Position numbers and translations under genes: made by a program | The notes under the pieces: generated by a model | Told to the model about the DNA's origin: nothing | Seen by the model: the letters and a program-made list of their open reading frames with translations, nothing else | Databases searched by the model: none | Shown here: positions 12,653 to 24,425 of the stretch, one piece after another | How positions within the stretch are numbered: position 1 is the stretch's first letter | How the letters are laid out: every line of letters begins with the position of its first letter | Assembly (NCBI GenBank): GCA_002914805.1 | Contig: JXTB01000024.1 | Location: forward strand, 913,240-977,239 | Reading direction: 5' to 3' | Source: Parasponia andersonii | Taxonomy: Eukaryota > Streptophyta > Magnoliopsida > Rosales > Cannabaceae | DNA length: 64,000 nucleotides

Positions 12653-13807
12653 ATGCCTCCTAGAAGAGTTCCGAGGCACCAGCCAGATGCCAAACCTCCT
12701 CGTCCGTATTTCACTCATCTGATTGAGGCAATACGACAGGCATTCGTCCAAATGAGCAATCCATACTATCAGCCTCCAGCTCCGAGGGAACGTCAGTTGG
12801 ATCAGACTGATCATCTCCAACGGTTCATGCGTCTCCAGTCAGGGCAGTTTGATGGTAGACCAGAAGCTCTCATGACAATTGCTTGGTTGCGTGAGATGGA
12901 GAGGCACTTTCGAGCCCTTAGTACTCCGGTTGAGTTTTGGGCTGTGTTTGATGTTACCTGTTTGACAGGGAGTGCCATTCGTTGGTGGGAGACAATGGAA
13001 CGGATACAAGATGTAGTGGGCTTGACTTAGGAAGACTTTGAACAGATTTTCAAGGCTCAGTATGCCAATGAGGATCAACAGGATGAAGTTGTGAACCGAT
13101 TTGAGATTTTGACCCAAGGTAACAGAACGGTGAATAAGTATCTGATAGAGTTCACTGAGTTAGCAAGTGTTGCTCTTAGACCGGGTACAAGTGAGAAGTA
13201 CCGAGTTGCTAAATTCAGGAGTCGTCTGAATCGAAATATTTTCAACAGGATCGGCACTCAAACTTTCCATACTCTTCCTGAGATTGTAGTGGCTGCCCAG
13301 CGGGCAGAGGCCATCGAAGAAAGTTTGGATTCCGGGAGGAACCAACGGAGAGGAAATGACAGGAAAGCCACCAGAAGGAACTACGGGCAGTGGTCAGCCC
13401 AGGGTACTCCGAGTAGTGGGAGCTCAAACAATAGTGGTTCTTCAAGGGGTGGCAGAGGTAGTCCGTATGGAGGATGTTTTGTTTATGGCCAGCAGGGTCA
13501 TCGGAAGAAGGAGTGTCCCAACCGTCTGCAGAAATATCTTCTTTCTCAGGGAGGACCGCAGAAGAGCCAGTAAGGTTCTACTTCTTATCAGAGCACTCAG
13601 GCAAGGCCGCAGTAGTCACAGGGTGCTTCGCAGGCTTTTACTTCCCCTCAGCCTTATCAACATCAGTATCGCCCTCAGGGTTTTACTCAAAACTTTCAGA
13701 CTCCTTAGGCTTCAGAGAGTCAGGGTGGGCGTGGATATGGCAGTAGTGGTCCACGATCTAGCAGCAGCCATCTTGGTCAGGGAAGAGGCAATAAAGGGAA
13801 AGGAAAG
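12653..13807 (+). pseudogene. Chromovirus gag (broken by stops)
   Basis: The frame begins with ATG at 12653, giving a basic MPPRRVPRHQ start typical of plant chromovirus gag. A retrotransposon gag core follows (WWETMERIQDVVGL, then EDFEQIFKAQY and TVNKYLIEFTELA). A Gly/Ser/Arg-rich linker leads to a degenerate zinc knuckle, CFVYGQQGHRKKEC, in which the second of the three cysteines is Tyr. Gag would form the cytoplasmic capsid particle. In-frame stops occur at 13028 (TAG), 13571 (TAA), 13613 (TAG) and 13706 (TAG), with no frameshift. The Q/P/S-rich tail runs in the same frame into the protease, so gag and pol form one continuous polyprotein frame. Confidence 0.9.
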
Positions 13808-15925
13808 GTGACTGGCCAAGCCTATGCTTTTACTGGGGTAGATGACAGTCAGGATCACACCGGCCGAGGTATTGTTGACGGTATGATCCTTCTTTCACAC
13901 TCTTGGGCACATGTTTTGTTTGATACTGGTGCATCCCATTCATTCATATCCTTATTGTTTGCTCAACTATTGGGGTTGAAATTTTCTGATTTAGATTATG
14001 TATTGTCGTTAGGTACACCTTAGGAAGGAATGGCCGATGTGTCTAGTGTGTGTAAATCTTGTCGGTTTGTGATTAGTGATAGGAAGCTTCTTGCTGATTT
14101 GATTGTGTTGCCAATGGGACAGTATGATGTGATACTCGGTATGGATTGGTTGTCGAAGTATCGAGCCATTGTGGACTGTCATAAGAAGTGGGTGACTCTT
14201 TTTCCTAGTGATGGACATCCTATTGTCCATCAGGCTGGGATGAGTCTATTGAAGCCTAGTCCTATTCTGAAAGCATGCATGGGTGGAAGAAAGAAACTTG
14301 AGAGTTATGGGAACTTGTTTGCCATGGATGGTAAGGTGAGGACAGACGATCAAGACCTATAGATTCCGGTGGTGTATGAGTATTCGGAGGTGTTTCCTGA
14401 AGACCTTCCGGGGTTACCACCTAATAGGGAGATCGAGTTCTGTATTGAACTAATTTCTGGAGCTCAGCCAGTTTCTATTCCAGCCTATCACATGGCACCT
14501 GCTGAGATGAAAGAATAAAGAGAACAGTTAGACGATCTACTTTACAAGGGCTTTATTCGCAGTAGCACTTCTCCTTGGGGTGCTCCTGTTTTGTTTGCGA
14601 AGAAAGCTGATTGTTCGTTAAGACTTTGTGTGGATTACTGGAAGTTGAACCAGTTGACAGTGAAGAACAAGTATCCTTTGCCAAGGATAGATGAGTTGTT
14701 TGATCAATTCGATGGTTCAAGATTCTTCTCTAAGATCGATTTGAGATCCGGTTATCATCAGCTGAAGATAAGAGAGGATGATATACCGAAGACAGTATTC
14801 AGAACCCGAAATGGTCACTTTAAGTTTCTTATGATGCCATTTGATTTAACGAATGCACCTGCAACTTTTCTGGATCTCATGAATCAAATTTTCAGGCCGT
14901 TTTTGGATCGTTTTATGGTTGTGTCCTTCGACGATATCCCGGTGTATTCCAAGACTCGAGAAGAGCATGCCGAACATCTGGGGATAGTACTCAAGACCTT
15001 GAGAAATTATCAGTTGTACGCCAAGAAATCGAAGTGTGACTTTTGGATATCAGAAGTGAAGTTCTTGGGCCATGTGATTTCTCACGGAGGTATTTCAGTC
15101 GATCCCGCTAAGATCGAAGCTGTTCTGGAGTGGGAAAGATCGAGAAATATGACAGAGGTATATAGTTTCCTTGGATTGGCAGGCTACTACCGTTGTTTTG
15201 TGCAAGATTTCTTGAGAATTGCTTTGCCTTTGATGAAGTTAACCAGGAAAGACGTCAAGTTTGTTTGGGATCACGAAAGTGAAGAAGCTTTTGTCAGATT
15301 GAAGCAGAGTTTAACCACCGCACCTATTCTTACTGTTCCTGACAGTAACGAGCCTTATGTGGTGTATACTGATGCTTCAAAGATGGGTTTGGGATGTGTC
15401 TTGATGCAGAATGGTCGAGTTGTGGCTTATGCTTCTTGTCAGTTGAAGCCGCATGAAAGGAACTATCCCACCCATGATCTGGAACTTGCAGTAGTGATCT
15501 TTGCCTTGAAGATCTGGCAATGTTATTTATATGGTGTGAAGTTCGACATATTCTCCGATCATAAGAGTTTGAAGTATCTCTTTACCCAGAAGGATTTGAA
15601 CTTGAGACAGCGAAGATGGGTTGAGTATATGGAGGATTATGACTTTGACCTACAGTACCATCTTGGTAAGGCCAATGTTGTAGCCGATGCACTGAGTAGG
15701 AAGCCTCATGGTGCACTAGCTGCACTGGTATTTAAAGATTGGAAAAACTCAGTTGCGATTGGTGATTATAACTTGCAGTACTTCGAGAATGAAGGTGTTG
15801 CTTGCCTGAGCAACATTGTGATTTCACCATCTCTTCTCCAGACTGTCCAGCAGAGTGAGTGGCAAGACAGGGAGTTAAGGATAACCTGGAACAGACTTTA
15901 AAATGGTGAATAGTTAGATGGTTAG
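13808..15925 (+). pseudogene. Chromovirus protease, reverse transcriptase and RNase H (broken by stops)
   Basis: This continues the gag frame. The aspartic protease shows VLFDTGASHSFIS (around 13913) and later VILGMDWLSKY. The reverse transcriptase shows [11 protein letters not shown] (around 14737) and a catalytic block [10 protein letters not shown] (aspartates at 14930-14935). The usual FIDDILVYS is altered, but both Asp residues remain. RNase H begins near 15362 with [10 protein letters not shown] and continues through [13 protein letters not shown] and NVVADALSR. Stops occur at 14021, 14360, 14516, 15899, 15911 and 15923. The longest open stretch (14591-15901) covers most of RT and all of RNase H. 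Together these domains would process the polyprotein and copy the RNA genome. Confidence 0.93.
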
Positions 15926-17284
15926 AGCACTAACAGAGAAGGGTTTTTGTTTTTCAGTGGGAAGTTGGCTGTAGTTAATGACCATAATCTTCGAGAAAAC
16001 ATTCTAACAGAAACTCACAAATCAAGGTTCGCAGTACATCCAGGTAGTACCAAGATGTATCGGGACTTGAAACGGCAGTATTGGTAGAAAGGGATGAAAA
16101 AGGATGTAGATACTTTTGTGGCTAAGTGTTTGACTTATCAGCGAGTCAAGGCTGAACACCAGAGACCAGCTGGATTACTTCAGCCGTTGCCAATTCCGGA
16201 GTGGAAGTAGGACAAGATCACGATGGACTTTGTGACTAATTTGCCAAAGACCTTGAGGAAGAACGATGCAGTTTGGGTGATAGTTGATCGGTTAACGAAA
16301 AGTGCTCACTTTATACCGATCCGGATGGACTACTCTCTTACTAAGCTCAGTAGACTGTATGTGGAGAACATTATACGCTTGCATGCTGTGCCTTCAAGTA
16401 TAGTATCTGACAAAGATCCAAGGTTCACTTCTAAGTTTGGGAGAGCCTTGCAGAAAGCGTTTGGTACACAGTTGGATATCAGTACAGCTCACCATCCTGA
16501 GACAGACAGTCAGTTTGAAAAGACCATTCAGATTCTTGAGGACATGCTACATTGTTGCATACTGGATTTTGGTGGGAACTGGGATGATCATCTTCCTTTA
16601 GTGGAATTTGCTTATAATAACAGTTACCAGACCAGTGTGGGTGTGGCTCCATATGAAGTGTTATATGGGAGGCCGTGTAGATCGCCTTTGTGTTAGGCAG
16701 AACCAGAAGAGCATGTTACTCTCAGACCTAAACTGATTGAAGAGACTACTGAGAAGATCAAGGATATTCAAGAGAGACTCAAAGAGATTCAGAGTCACCA
16801 GAAGAGTTATACTGACCCGAAGAGGCGTGAGGTAGAGTTCGATACTGGTGACTCCGTATTCTTGAAAGTGACTCCAAGGAGAGGTGTTACGAGATTTGGA
16901 GTTGAGGGTAAGCTTACTCCAAGGTCTATTGGCCCCTTTGAGATCACTGAGAGAATTGGACCAGTGGATTATCACTTGAATCTACCTGCACAGTTGGGTC
17001 ATGTGCATAATGTATTTCATGTGTCGATGTTGAAGAAGTACACGCCGGACCCATCTCATGTTGTTCATTACGTGCATGTACCGATCCAAGAGGATGTGTC
17101 CTATGAAAAGCAGCCTGTTCGCTTGTTGCCTAGAGAGTTGAAAGTGTTTCGCAACAGAGAGATACCACTTGTTAATGTGCTTTAGGAACATCACAAAGAG
17201 GATGAGGCTACTTGGGAACTCGAGACGGAGATGTACGAGAAGTATCCTCATTTGTTTAACTTTCAATTAGAAGTTATATTATGA
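15926..17284 (+). pseudogene. Chromovirus integrase and C-terminal chromodomain (broken by stops)
   Basis: The frame is unchanged. The integrase HHCC zinc region lies around 16015-16170: HKSRFAVHPG supplies the histidines, but CLTYQ replaces the usual CxxC. The catalytic core follows, with MDFVTNLPK (first Asp), VSDKDPRF (second Asp) and QFEKTIQ (Glu). The GYEV/PYEVLYGRPCRSP segment and a GPFEITERIGPVDYHL domain come next. The last block, KVFRNREIPLVNVL to ATWELETEM and YPHLF, resembles the chromodomain of Del/Tekay elements, which reads histone marks to direct insertion. Stops occur at 16085, 16208, 16694 and 17183, all TAG. The natural end is TGA at 17282-17284. Confidence 0.9.
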
Positions 17285-17329
17285 TGTGAACCTTGACTTG
17301 TATTTTGAATTTCGGTAAGAAATTCTTAT

Positions 17330-17342
17330 AAGAATAGGAGAA
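17330..17342 (+). other. Polypurine tract of the chromovirus
   Basis: AAGAATAGGAGAA lies immediately before the TGTAAAAACCC start of the 3' LTR. Position and composition fit the plus-strand primer. One T interrupts the purines. Confidence 0.7.
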
Positions 17343-17459
17343 TGTAAAAACCCATTTTTCAAAAGGGCAAAATGATCATTTGACCAGAAAAAAAAAAATC
17401 AGAATGCATATATACATTTCTCTCTTCTCCCTCTCGTTTTCACTCTCCTCCCCCCCAAA

Positions 17460-17495
<36 letters not shown>

Positions 17496-19229
17496 GTCTC
17501 TCTCTCTCTCTTGGCCAAAGGAAGCTACACCACTATCCAAGCTCCGTCTGACCGAGCAGAACACCGGTGAGCCTCCCCCGCGCCACCACGAGCCGGTTGC
17601 CAGCCGCCGTCGACGGAGAAGACGAAAGGGGCCGTTCGGACTTTTTGTCACCGGCGAAGATTCTAGCGTCCATTCGACTCCAAACCAGTCCCGTTGGATT
17701 CGTATCGTCGCAAGGATCGTCAAGGTATATATATCTCAATCCCATACTGTCCGAATCAAAAATTGCCATTTTTGGGTATTTTGAGTTTTTGAATTTTAGT
17801 TTTCAGGGGGAAAAAAAAAAAAAAGACCGTTGGATTGTGTTTTTGATTACATTTTTGGAATGTACTCGGAAATTGGAGAAGTTTGATATATATATATTGT
17901 GTGGTTTGGTGATCGGCACGAAAATTGAGATCAGATAGTCAAAATTTTGTCTCGTTTTGCATGCCACCAGTCTGGCGTGTCTCCCCCGTGCGACCACGAG
18001 CCGGTCGCCAACCGCCGTCGACGGAGAAGACGAAAGGGGCCGTTCGGACTTTTTGTCATTGGCAAAGATTCCGGCGTCCATTCGACTCCAAACTAGTCCC
18101 GTTGGATTCGTATCGTCGCAAGAATCGTCAAGGTATATATATCTCAACCCCATACTGTCCAGGTAAAAAATTGTCATTTTTGGGTATTTTGACTTTTTGA
18201 ATTTTAGTTTTCGATCTAGCCGTTGGATTGTGTTTTTGACTGCATTTTTGGAATGTACTCAGAAAATGGAGAAGTTTGATACATATATTGTGTGGTTTGA
18301 CGATCGGCACGAAAATCGAGATCAGACGGTCAAGATTTTGTCTCGTTTTGCATGCCACCAGTCCGGTGTGGGCCCGGACCCGAATTGGACAAGTTATATA
18401 TCTAACCTAGTTATTTTGGGTTCTAGGAATTCAGTGAAGAAGTCCGTTTGTGGAATTGAACCTCCGATGAGAAAGTTGGTTTTTTGCAAGAGGACGATCG
18501 AGGGCTTGGAATTGGTTCCCGACCCTCTGGGTGATCGTCAATGATACCTTAAGGACTCAATAGCGTAGTGTCGCTATTCTGGTGAAGTAGGGGTTTAGTT
18601 ACCTTCGTTTTATACCGTTTTTGAGTTAAAACTTATTTTCTACAGCATATAAGAACAAGTGTGTTTTTAATGATTTGAATTATATGTGGTAGAATCTGGT
18701 TATACGATATATAATGTACTGCTCTGGGAATTTGCTGTGTGCAGGTTATTTTGGGTGTATCAAAAATAGGGCCGTCATGCTGCCCATTTTTCTATAAAAC
18801 CATATTATGCATGTTTTATTGAAAAACTAGAGTACAGTAGTTTTTACACTTCAGTTCTATATTGCACATATCATAGGATCATACATGAGCACCATGTTAG
18901 CATCATGGGTTTTACAGTATGGCGCTACGTGCCCAACCGTCAGTGAAAGTCCGTAGACTTGCGAGAGGTCTTGTTACTTCTGATTACCTCCCTATTTGGC
19001 AGGTGTAGGCAATTCAGTTGCCCCTCCAGGTTCGGTAGGTGACACATGAGTGTCCCCTCCGAGTATAGGCTTAGGTATTAGGTAGGCTATTAGGTACACT
19101 TAGTACCATCATCCTGGGCTTCCATAGATGAGAGGATGTGAGCTCATGGGTATGGGTTGATTTATGTCATGTGTATATGGATTGATGGTTTTGATTACAC
19201 TGTTTTATATATATTGGCTCTCGGTTTGG

Positions 19230-19284
<55 letters not shown>

Positions 19285-19834
19285 ATGTTTTGGATTTGAA
19301 CTAACCATGCAGGAGATTTCCATCACTGAACTGTTTTTCTTCGAGGTAACTATTTTCCTACTGGGCATTGTATGCTCACCCCCTACCTTTCTACTTAGGT
19401 GGTATCCAGTGCGATCTTGGTGATCAAGAGGAGTAAGAGGTCGTCTGGATTACAGTTCGCCTCTTGGTAATGCTAGGAGTTTGTTGTCATAGTCTTTGGA
19501 CTATTTGGATTTTGTGTTAGCATTGAACCAAGATTACTACTTTCTATTTTGTCTGCAAACTGATGTATGTCATTTTGGTGTTTGACTTCTATTGTGGATG
19601 ATGATGATGCTGGGTTTTATATTTAATTTCGTGTTTTCAAATAATTGTTCAATCTATGTTTAATGGTGTATACGAACTGTGGAAGTGGTTCACGGGATGA
19701 AATTTCAATTACTTTATTTAAATGAACCATTTTTATAAAAATTAGAACTTTTGATCCTTTTCAAATAAATTAAGGAATTTCTCACCTTTGTGAAACTACC
19801 CTTCTGCCACTAACCTGGATTTTGGGTCGTGATA
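17343..19834 (+). repeat. 3' LTR of the chromovirus, with internal duplication
   Basis: It starts TGTAAAAACCC and ends GGTCGTGATA, where the ancestral end was probably GTGACA. It is collinear with the 5' LTR but about 414 bp longer, because the block starting near 17568 is present twice. It contains a (CT)n tract at 17462-17491, a (TA)n(TG)n tract near 19234-19286 and the GACGATCGAGGGCTTGGAAT block. Reading frames such as 17380-17784 and 17925-18200 are LTR sequence. Confidence 0.9.
17568..18370 (+). repeat. 408-bp tandem duplication inside the 3' LTR
   Basis: CGACGGAGAAGACGAAAGG occurs at 17611 and at 18019, an offset of 408. Both copies run through CCGTTGGATTCGTATCGTC to GTTTTGCATGCCACCAGTC. 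The 5' LTR has this block once. The copies differ by substitutions and by a poly-A insertion near 17811-17823 in the first copy only. Confidence 0.92.
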
Positions 19835-19859
19835 TTATACCCTACTTATCCCACTTATC

Positions 19860-20939
19860 CAAAACTTAATGACAGTGATGATGATTTTGACATAAATGAT
19901 GCTATAGCTTACTCAATTCTTTCAAAAGTGCAACGAAAATATTAAAATAGAGGGGCTTCGTTATATATGTAATCAGAAATAAGATTGTTTGATGATTATT
20001 TTTAATTTTGATATATTCTAATGTTGATGATTATACATTAGTATTAGTATATAGCAAAACCCTTTAAACCTTTCTCCAAAAGCTAACGAGAGTGATCATG
20101 ATTTTGATATTAACGATATTACTAACTCAATTACTTTAACGGGACAAACGGAATCATTATTTTTTTTTATGAAAATGAAAATACTTTCATTGATAATATA
20201 AAGATAATACAATACTTTTAAAGGGTTTTTGATTACAAAGTAGATTACCATAATAAAGTGATTAAAATTCTTAGAAAAATTTTGTGCACTGGAATCCTGA
20301 CGAAACCTACTCAAAATAAGGAGATTTATATAAATCACCATTATTATATACTTTATTAGAGTTCTATTCATTATCTGTTGGTTCGTTATAACCCTCCATT
20401 CAATATTAATTATTATATTAATGTACAACAGCTTAGTTATATGTATAATTAAGAATAAATTAGTCGTTTGATTATGATTTGATTTTGATATATTCTAGCG
20501 TGTTAGTTCTCCAAAAGTAGTCAATTAGTGATCATGATTTTGATATTAATGATGTTACTAACTCAATTATTTTTTTGTTATACATCTGAAATCTAAATTA
20601 CAAACTGACTTAATTAAGATTCGAACACATCCTCAACTCCAACAAAATTATACACATTCCAAGAATTCTAAACCAATTGAGGCGGAAATATTTATGCACA
20701 GTGCCCTATTATATGTATAATTAGCAATAAATTAGTAATTATTTGATTTTGATATAGTCTAATGTTGATGTTGGTATTAGTATAGCAAACACTTTTATCA
20801 CCTAATTTCGAAAAGACTTAGGTGATAATGATTATTATTTTAATGTTAATAATGTTACTTATTAGCTAAACTACTACCAAATGTACAAATTAATTAACGT
20901 AAATATTAACACAGAGTAACTCCTTCATTAATTATATAT
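19860..20939. repeat. Degenerate AT-rich repeat series
   Basis: A word like GATCATGATTTTGATATTAA followed by ACTCAATTA recurs near 19876, 20094 and 20528, with a worn copy near 20826. A second word, TATGTATAATTAGCAATAAA followed by GATATATTCTAATGTTGATG, recurs near 19965, 20438 and 20708. The spacing is irregular (about 220-430 bp). No gene is present. Confidence 0.6.
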
Positions 20940-23291
20940 TGTAAAATCCGAAGTTTTATAATGGCAAAAATGTAATTTTGGGCAAATAGCAATCTCGTAA
21001 TATTGAATTTCTGAGTTTAATTAAATATTTCTTATATGAATATAGCCACATTTGACTCGTATATTTAGGATTAAAATGTAAATATTTTATAAAATAGAGG
21101 GACTAAAAAAAATAATCTTTTAAAATTTGTGCCCAAAGTAGAATTTTGAAAAGATATTCAGTCAAATTAGGGATTACCACGTGTCCCACTAGTAACAGTG
21201 CCCCCAAACTCTCGTAAAATTGCTCAAAGACCCTCTTCCTCCTCGTCTAAAAAATGAGTTTTAGTCATTGTTCACTCAATTATTCTACGCCAATTTTTGT
21301 CCCCAACACTCCTACCCACCTAGACCAGAAGTCACCGAATGAGTCGACGTTAGATACCGCCATCCCATTTCACTGCTGATAGCCGGAGTTATAGCCGTTC
21401 GAACCTGTCACCACCGATCGGGTTTTCTAGCCATACACTCGTTGTACGAAGTCCGTTTTGCACATCGTCAACACCATTAGCTTCGTCTCTATGGTGCCAT
21501 TTATTTCTGACCACTCTCGATCGCCAACACAGCTCCACTGAGAAACCCATCATTATTGCAATATTTTAATATTAAATTTGTGATATTTTTGTTATTATTT
21601 CAAAAATGAATTATTTAGCCTGAGAAAATTATACCACGTTAAAGAGGAGATTGAGACGAGAATAAACATGATTTTGAAGTGTCAAACTGGTAAGCAGAAG
21701 TGCATTAATTTTCAAATAGAAAAAGTGATATTTTTTTTAATATTTCCAAAAAGTGTTATTTTTGTAATCTTGAATTTTTGAGCTCATTTAATTCTCGAGA
21801 CATAAAAACTGAATTTTGACTTTAAATTTGAACTTTTTGAGGTCAATAAATGACTTTTTAAATGAACTATCACTATGTTTTAAAGTGGCACAAAAATTGA
21901 GGAAATGGCTCGTGAATAATGTCTTTTTTGTGCCATGGGATTAGCCCATACTGGGACCCATTTTTAACAAATTATATACATCTAATCGAGTATTTTTAGG
22001 TACTCTAAATTTAATGGTGACCTCCATTTATCAATTAGAGACTCTGTTTGGAAATTCACTTTTTTAAGTGAACGCATCGAGAACCAGAGACGACCGTTTG
22101 AATAACAAAATGACCAACATGAAACTTTTTTAATGTCGATAGCTTGACATAGCTATCATATCGAGGTACATGATCTAATTGCTTTGTTTTCTATTATTTC
22201 ACGAAAAAATTAGAATATGATGTGAAAAGTGAATTTTGTGAATTTATTAAATTAAATTGTTTGAATAAATATTTTGGTGAACTATGAATTTGTGAGACTT
22301 TGTGGATTGCTCTGGATATTTTACATTTGATTTTATACAAATTTTATACGGTCAAATTTTTTAAGCACAGAATGAATTTTTATTTAAAAATCAGAGTATG
22401 TCTAGAATATTACTACAAGGTTGTTTATACTGCCTCTAGTATTGTACATACCATAGGATCATATATAAGATACATCTTAGGCATTACGGCATTTAGTGAG
22501 TGACTAGTATCCATGCACTCGGTGAGAGCATGTAACCTACACGGGATTTTTAGATTACCCTCATTCGATAGATTGTCTCTCCGGTTCAGTAGGTTAAGAC
22601 AGATAAATATCCCTCCGATTTTTTGGAATTAGGTATTAGGCATAAAATACTTTATACATATAGTACGAGTTACTCTAGTTCATGATGAGATGATCTTAGC
22701 TCATGGGATTGATTGATTTATGATATATGTACTATGGATTATTTATTTGATTTTATCTTATTAGTTTGGATTACGACTTTTATTAATGATATAAAATACT
22801 CTATTTGGCTTGAAATTTTATGAATTGTTTTCATATCAACTAACCATACAGGGATTTTAAAAGTAACATTTTCCTCCTAAAAGATAATTAGGTATCCTAC
22901 TGGACACTTCATGCTTATCCCATTTACTTTCCCTCTCAGGTAGTACTCAAGATAACTTCAGAAACTTAGGAGTGGATCAGTAAGAAGGTGCTTATCTATT
23001 TACTAGTTAGTAAGTGTGTAAGAGAGTACTATTTATCTTCTTAGCTTGTATTAATAATTGTAGGCCTAGACCACAAACTTGGTCTGTATATCTTTTGTGC
23101 TAAATTGTAAGATTACTGATGATGATGTTTAGTTTGTTTAATAAATTTCATTAAAAATCTATGTCTAATGATGATCACAAAACTGTATGATTTACTTTTA
23201 AAATTATTTTACAAATTTTTTAAAAATAACGTTTGAATTTTTACTTATGAAATTCTCTTTTTGTCACTGGCGTGAGATTCGGGTTGTAACA
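20940..23291 (+). mobile_element. Solo LTR of a diverged Tekay/Del-like lineage
   Basis: It begins TGTAAAATCCG and ends GATTCGGGTTGTAACA. It is flanked by TATAT at 20935-20939 and at 23292-23296, a 5-bp target duplication, though in low-complexity sequence. It shares internal order with the other LTRs here: a block around 22450-22660 with ATAGGATCATATATAAGATAC, GGTTCAGTAGGTTAAGACA and ATTAGGTATTAGGCA, and a CCTACTGGACACTTCATGCTTA block near 22900. It has no internal domain, so it is a solo LTR. Length is 2352 bp. Confidence 0.8.
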
Positions 23292-23340
23292 TATATATAT
23301 ATATATCTATATATATATATATATATATTTGTGTGTGTAT
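23292..23340. repeat. (AT)n microsatellite with (GT)n tail
   Basis: Dinucleotide run, directly visible, abutting the LTR end. Confidence 0.9.
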
Positions 23341-23417
23341 AATTAGTAATATTATTACTCTATAATATAACCAATATGTAAATTACTGCCTGTACTTTGT
23401 GAAAGATTAGCCCTTTA

Positions 23418-24425
23418 GGCTATGTTTGGTAGGAACGAGGGATGATAAGGAAGGGAAATAAGAGAGGGAGGAGAACATTCTTCTCTAATTGTGTTTGGTA
23501 TAAGATTAAGAAAGAGAGAATATTAAAATCCTTTCTATTATTTGATAAGAGAGAGAGGTGGAAGGAAGGTTAAATATTAGTTACAATAACTATTTTACCA
23601 TTTAAGTGGGGCATCACTCTCCTCAAATCTCTCCAATTTTGGAATGATTAAAAGTTAGTTAAATTTGAGGATTTAGTATAACAATATTATTAAACCCCTA
23701 AATCCTATTTCTCTCTATATACCTGCTTTTCTCTCTCAAAAAAGAAGCTCCATCATTGCTCTCACAAAGGCTAGAGAGGGAGCATCTCTTTTCCCTCTTT
23801 TTCCTTCTCCTCCTCACTAATTTCTCTCCCTCATCTTGCGGAGATGAGAGATTTTTTAGTTTTCTTTAGTTTTATAATAAGTCAAGATATAAATCTGGTT
23901 TATAGTATCACATTTTATGTGGATTTTAAATCCATTTACCAGATCTTGCATTCGAGATTTTCTTCTTTAATTTAGATCTATTAGGCGGATGAGTTATTTT
24001 TACTCTCAACTGACATGGATCTCAATTGGTATTAAAATTATATTATCTATTCCGCCAAAAATGCATTCCAAGAGCAGGTGTTGAATGTAAAAATTTGCTA
24101 ATTGTTATCTTCTTCTCTTGGATGGTAACCCATAAATTTTGTTGTTGAGTCTATGATCCATTTTTTGTCTCATTTTTTTGAGGAATTTGAAATTATAATC
24201 TTTATGCTTATACTATAAATAAAAAAATTTTACTTCGAGTAATGATATTCCATTGAAGACACTGTTTTTATTAAAATTAAAAAAAAATTAAAAAAAATTA
24301 AAAATTAAAATTCATTATCTAATTAATCTCTTTTCTCCTAAAATCCCTCCTTCGGGATACGTATCTAAAATCCATCCGGTAATCTCATCACTCCTCCCTG
24401 TCCACTCTTCCCTCCTGCCAAAGAC
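23418..24425. mobile_element. Candidate non-autonomous DNA transposon
   Basis: The left edge (GCTATGTTTGGTAGGAACGA) and the reverse complement of the right edge (GTCTTTGGCAGGAGGGAAGA) resemble each other as imperfect terminal inverted repeats and continue as purine-rich sequence on both sides. The interior shares segments with 1470-1775 and 6130-6370. No transposase is encoded and no target duplication was resolved. It could instead be a mosaic of unrelated repeats. Confidence 0.4.

Larger units (their letters stand above)
10442..19834 (+). mobile_element. Complete, inactive Tekay/Del-like chromovirus (Ty3/gypsy)
   Basis: This is a 9.4-kb LTR retrotransposon: 5' LTR 10442-12519, initiator-Met primer site 12527-12538, gag-pol 12653-17284, polypurine tract 17330-17342, 3' LTR 17343-19834. 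The domain order protease, RT, RNase H, integrase marks Ty3/gypsy. The C-terminal block with ATWELETEM and YPHLF is the divergent chromodomain typical of the Tekay/Del branch of chromoviruses, which target heterochromatin. LTRs over 2 kb also fit that branch. The coding region has 14 in-frame stops, so it cannot be autonomous. I found no clean target duplication: the first 45 bp of the 5' LTR have diverged from those of the 3' LTR, so the left boundary is approximate. Confidence 0.93.

Noticed and set aside
17380-18544. Several 70-134-codon frames on both strands
   Set aside because: All lie in the 3' LTR and recur in the 5' LTR and solo LTR with different breaks; they owe their length to GC-rich LTR blocks.
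10436-19839. Target duplication of the complete chromovirus
   Set aside because: The 3' flank TTATA has no match next to the 5' LTR, whose first 45 bases are too diverged to place the edge.
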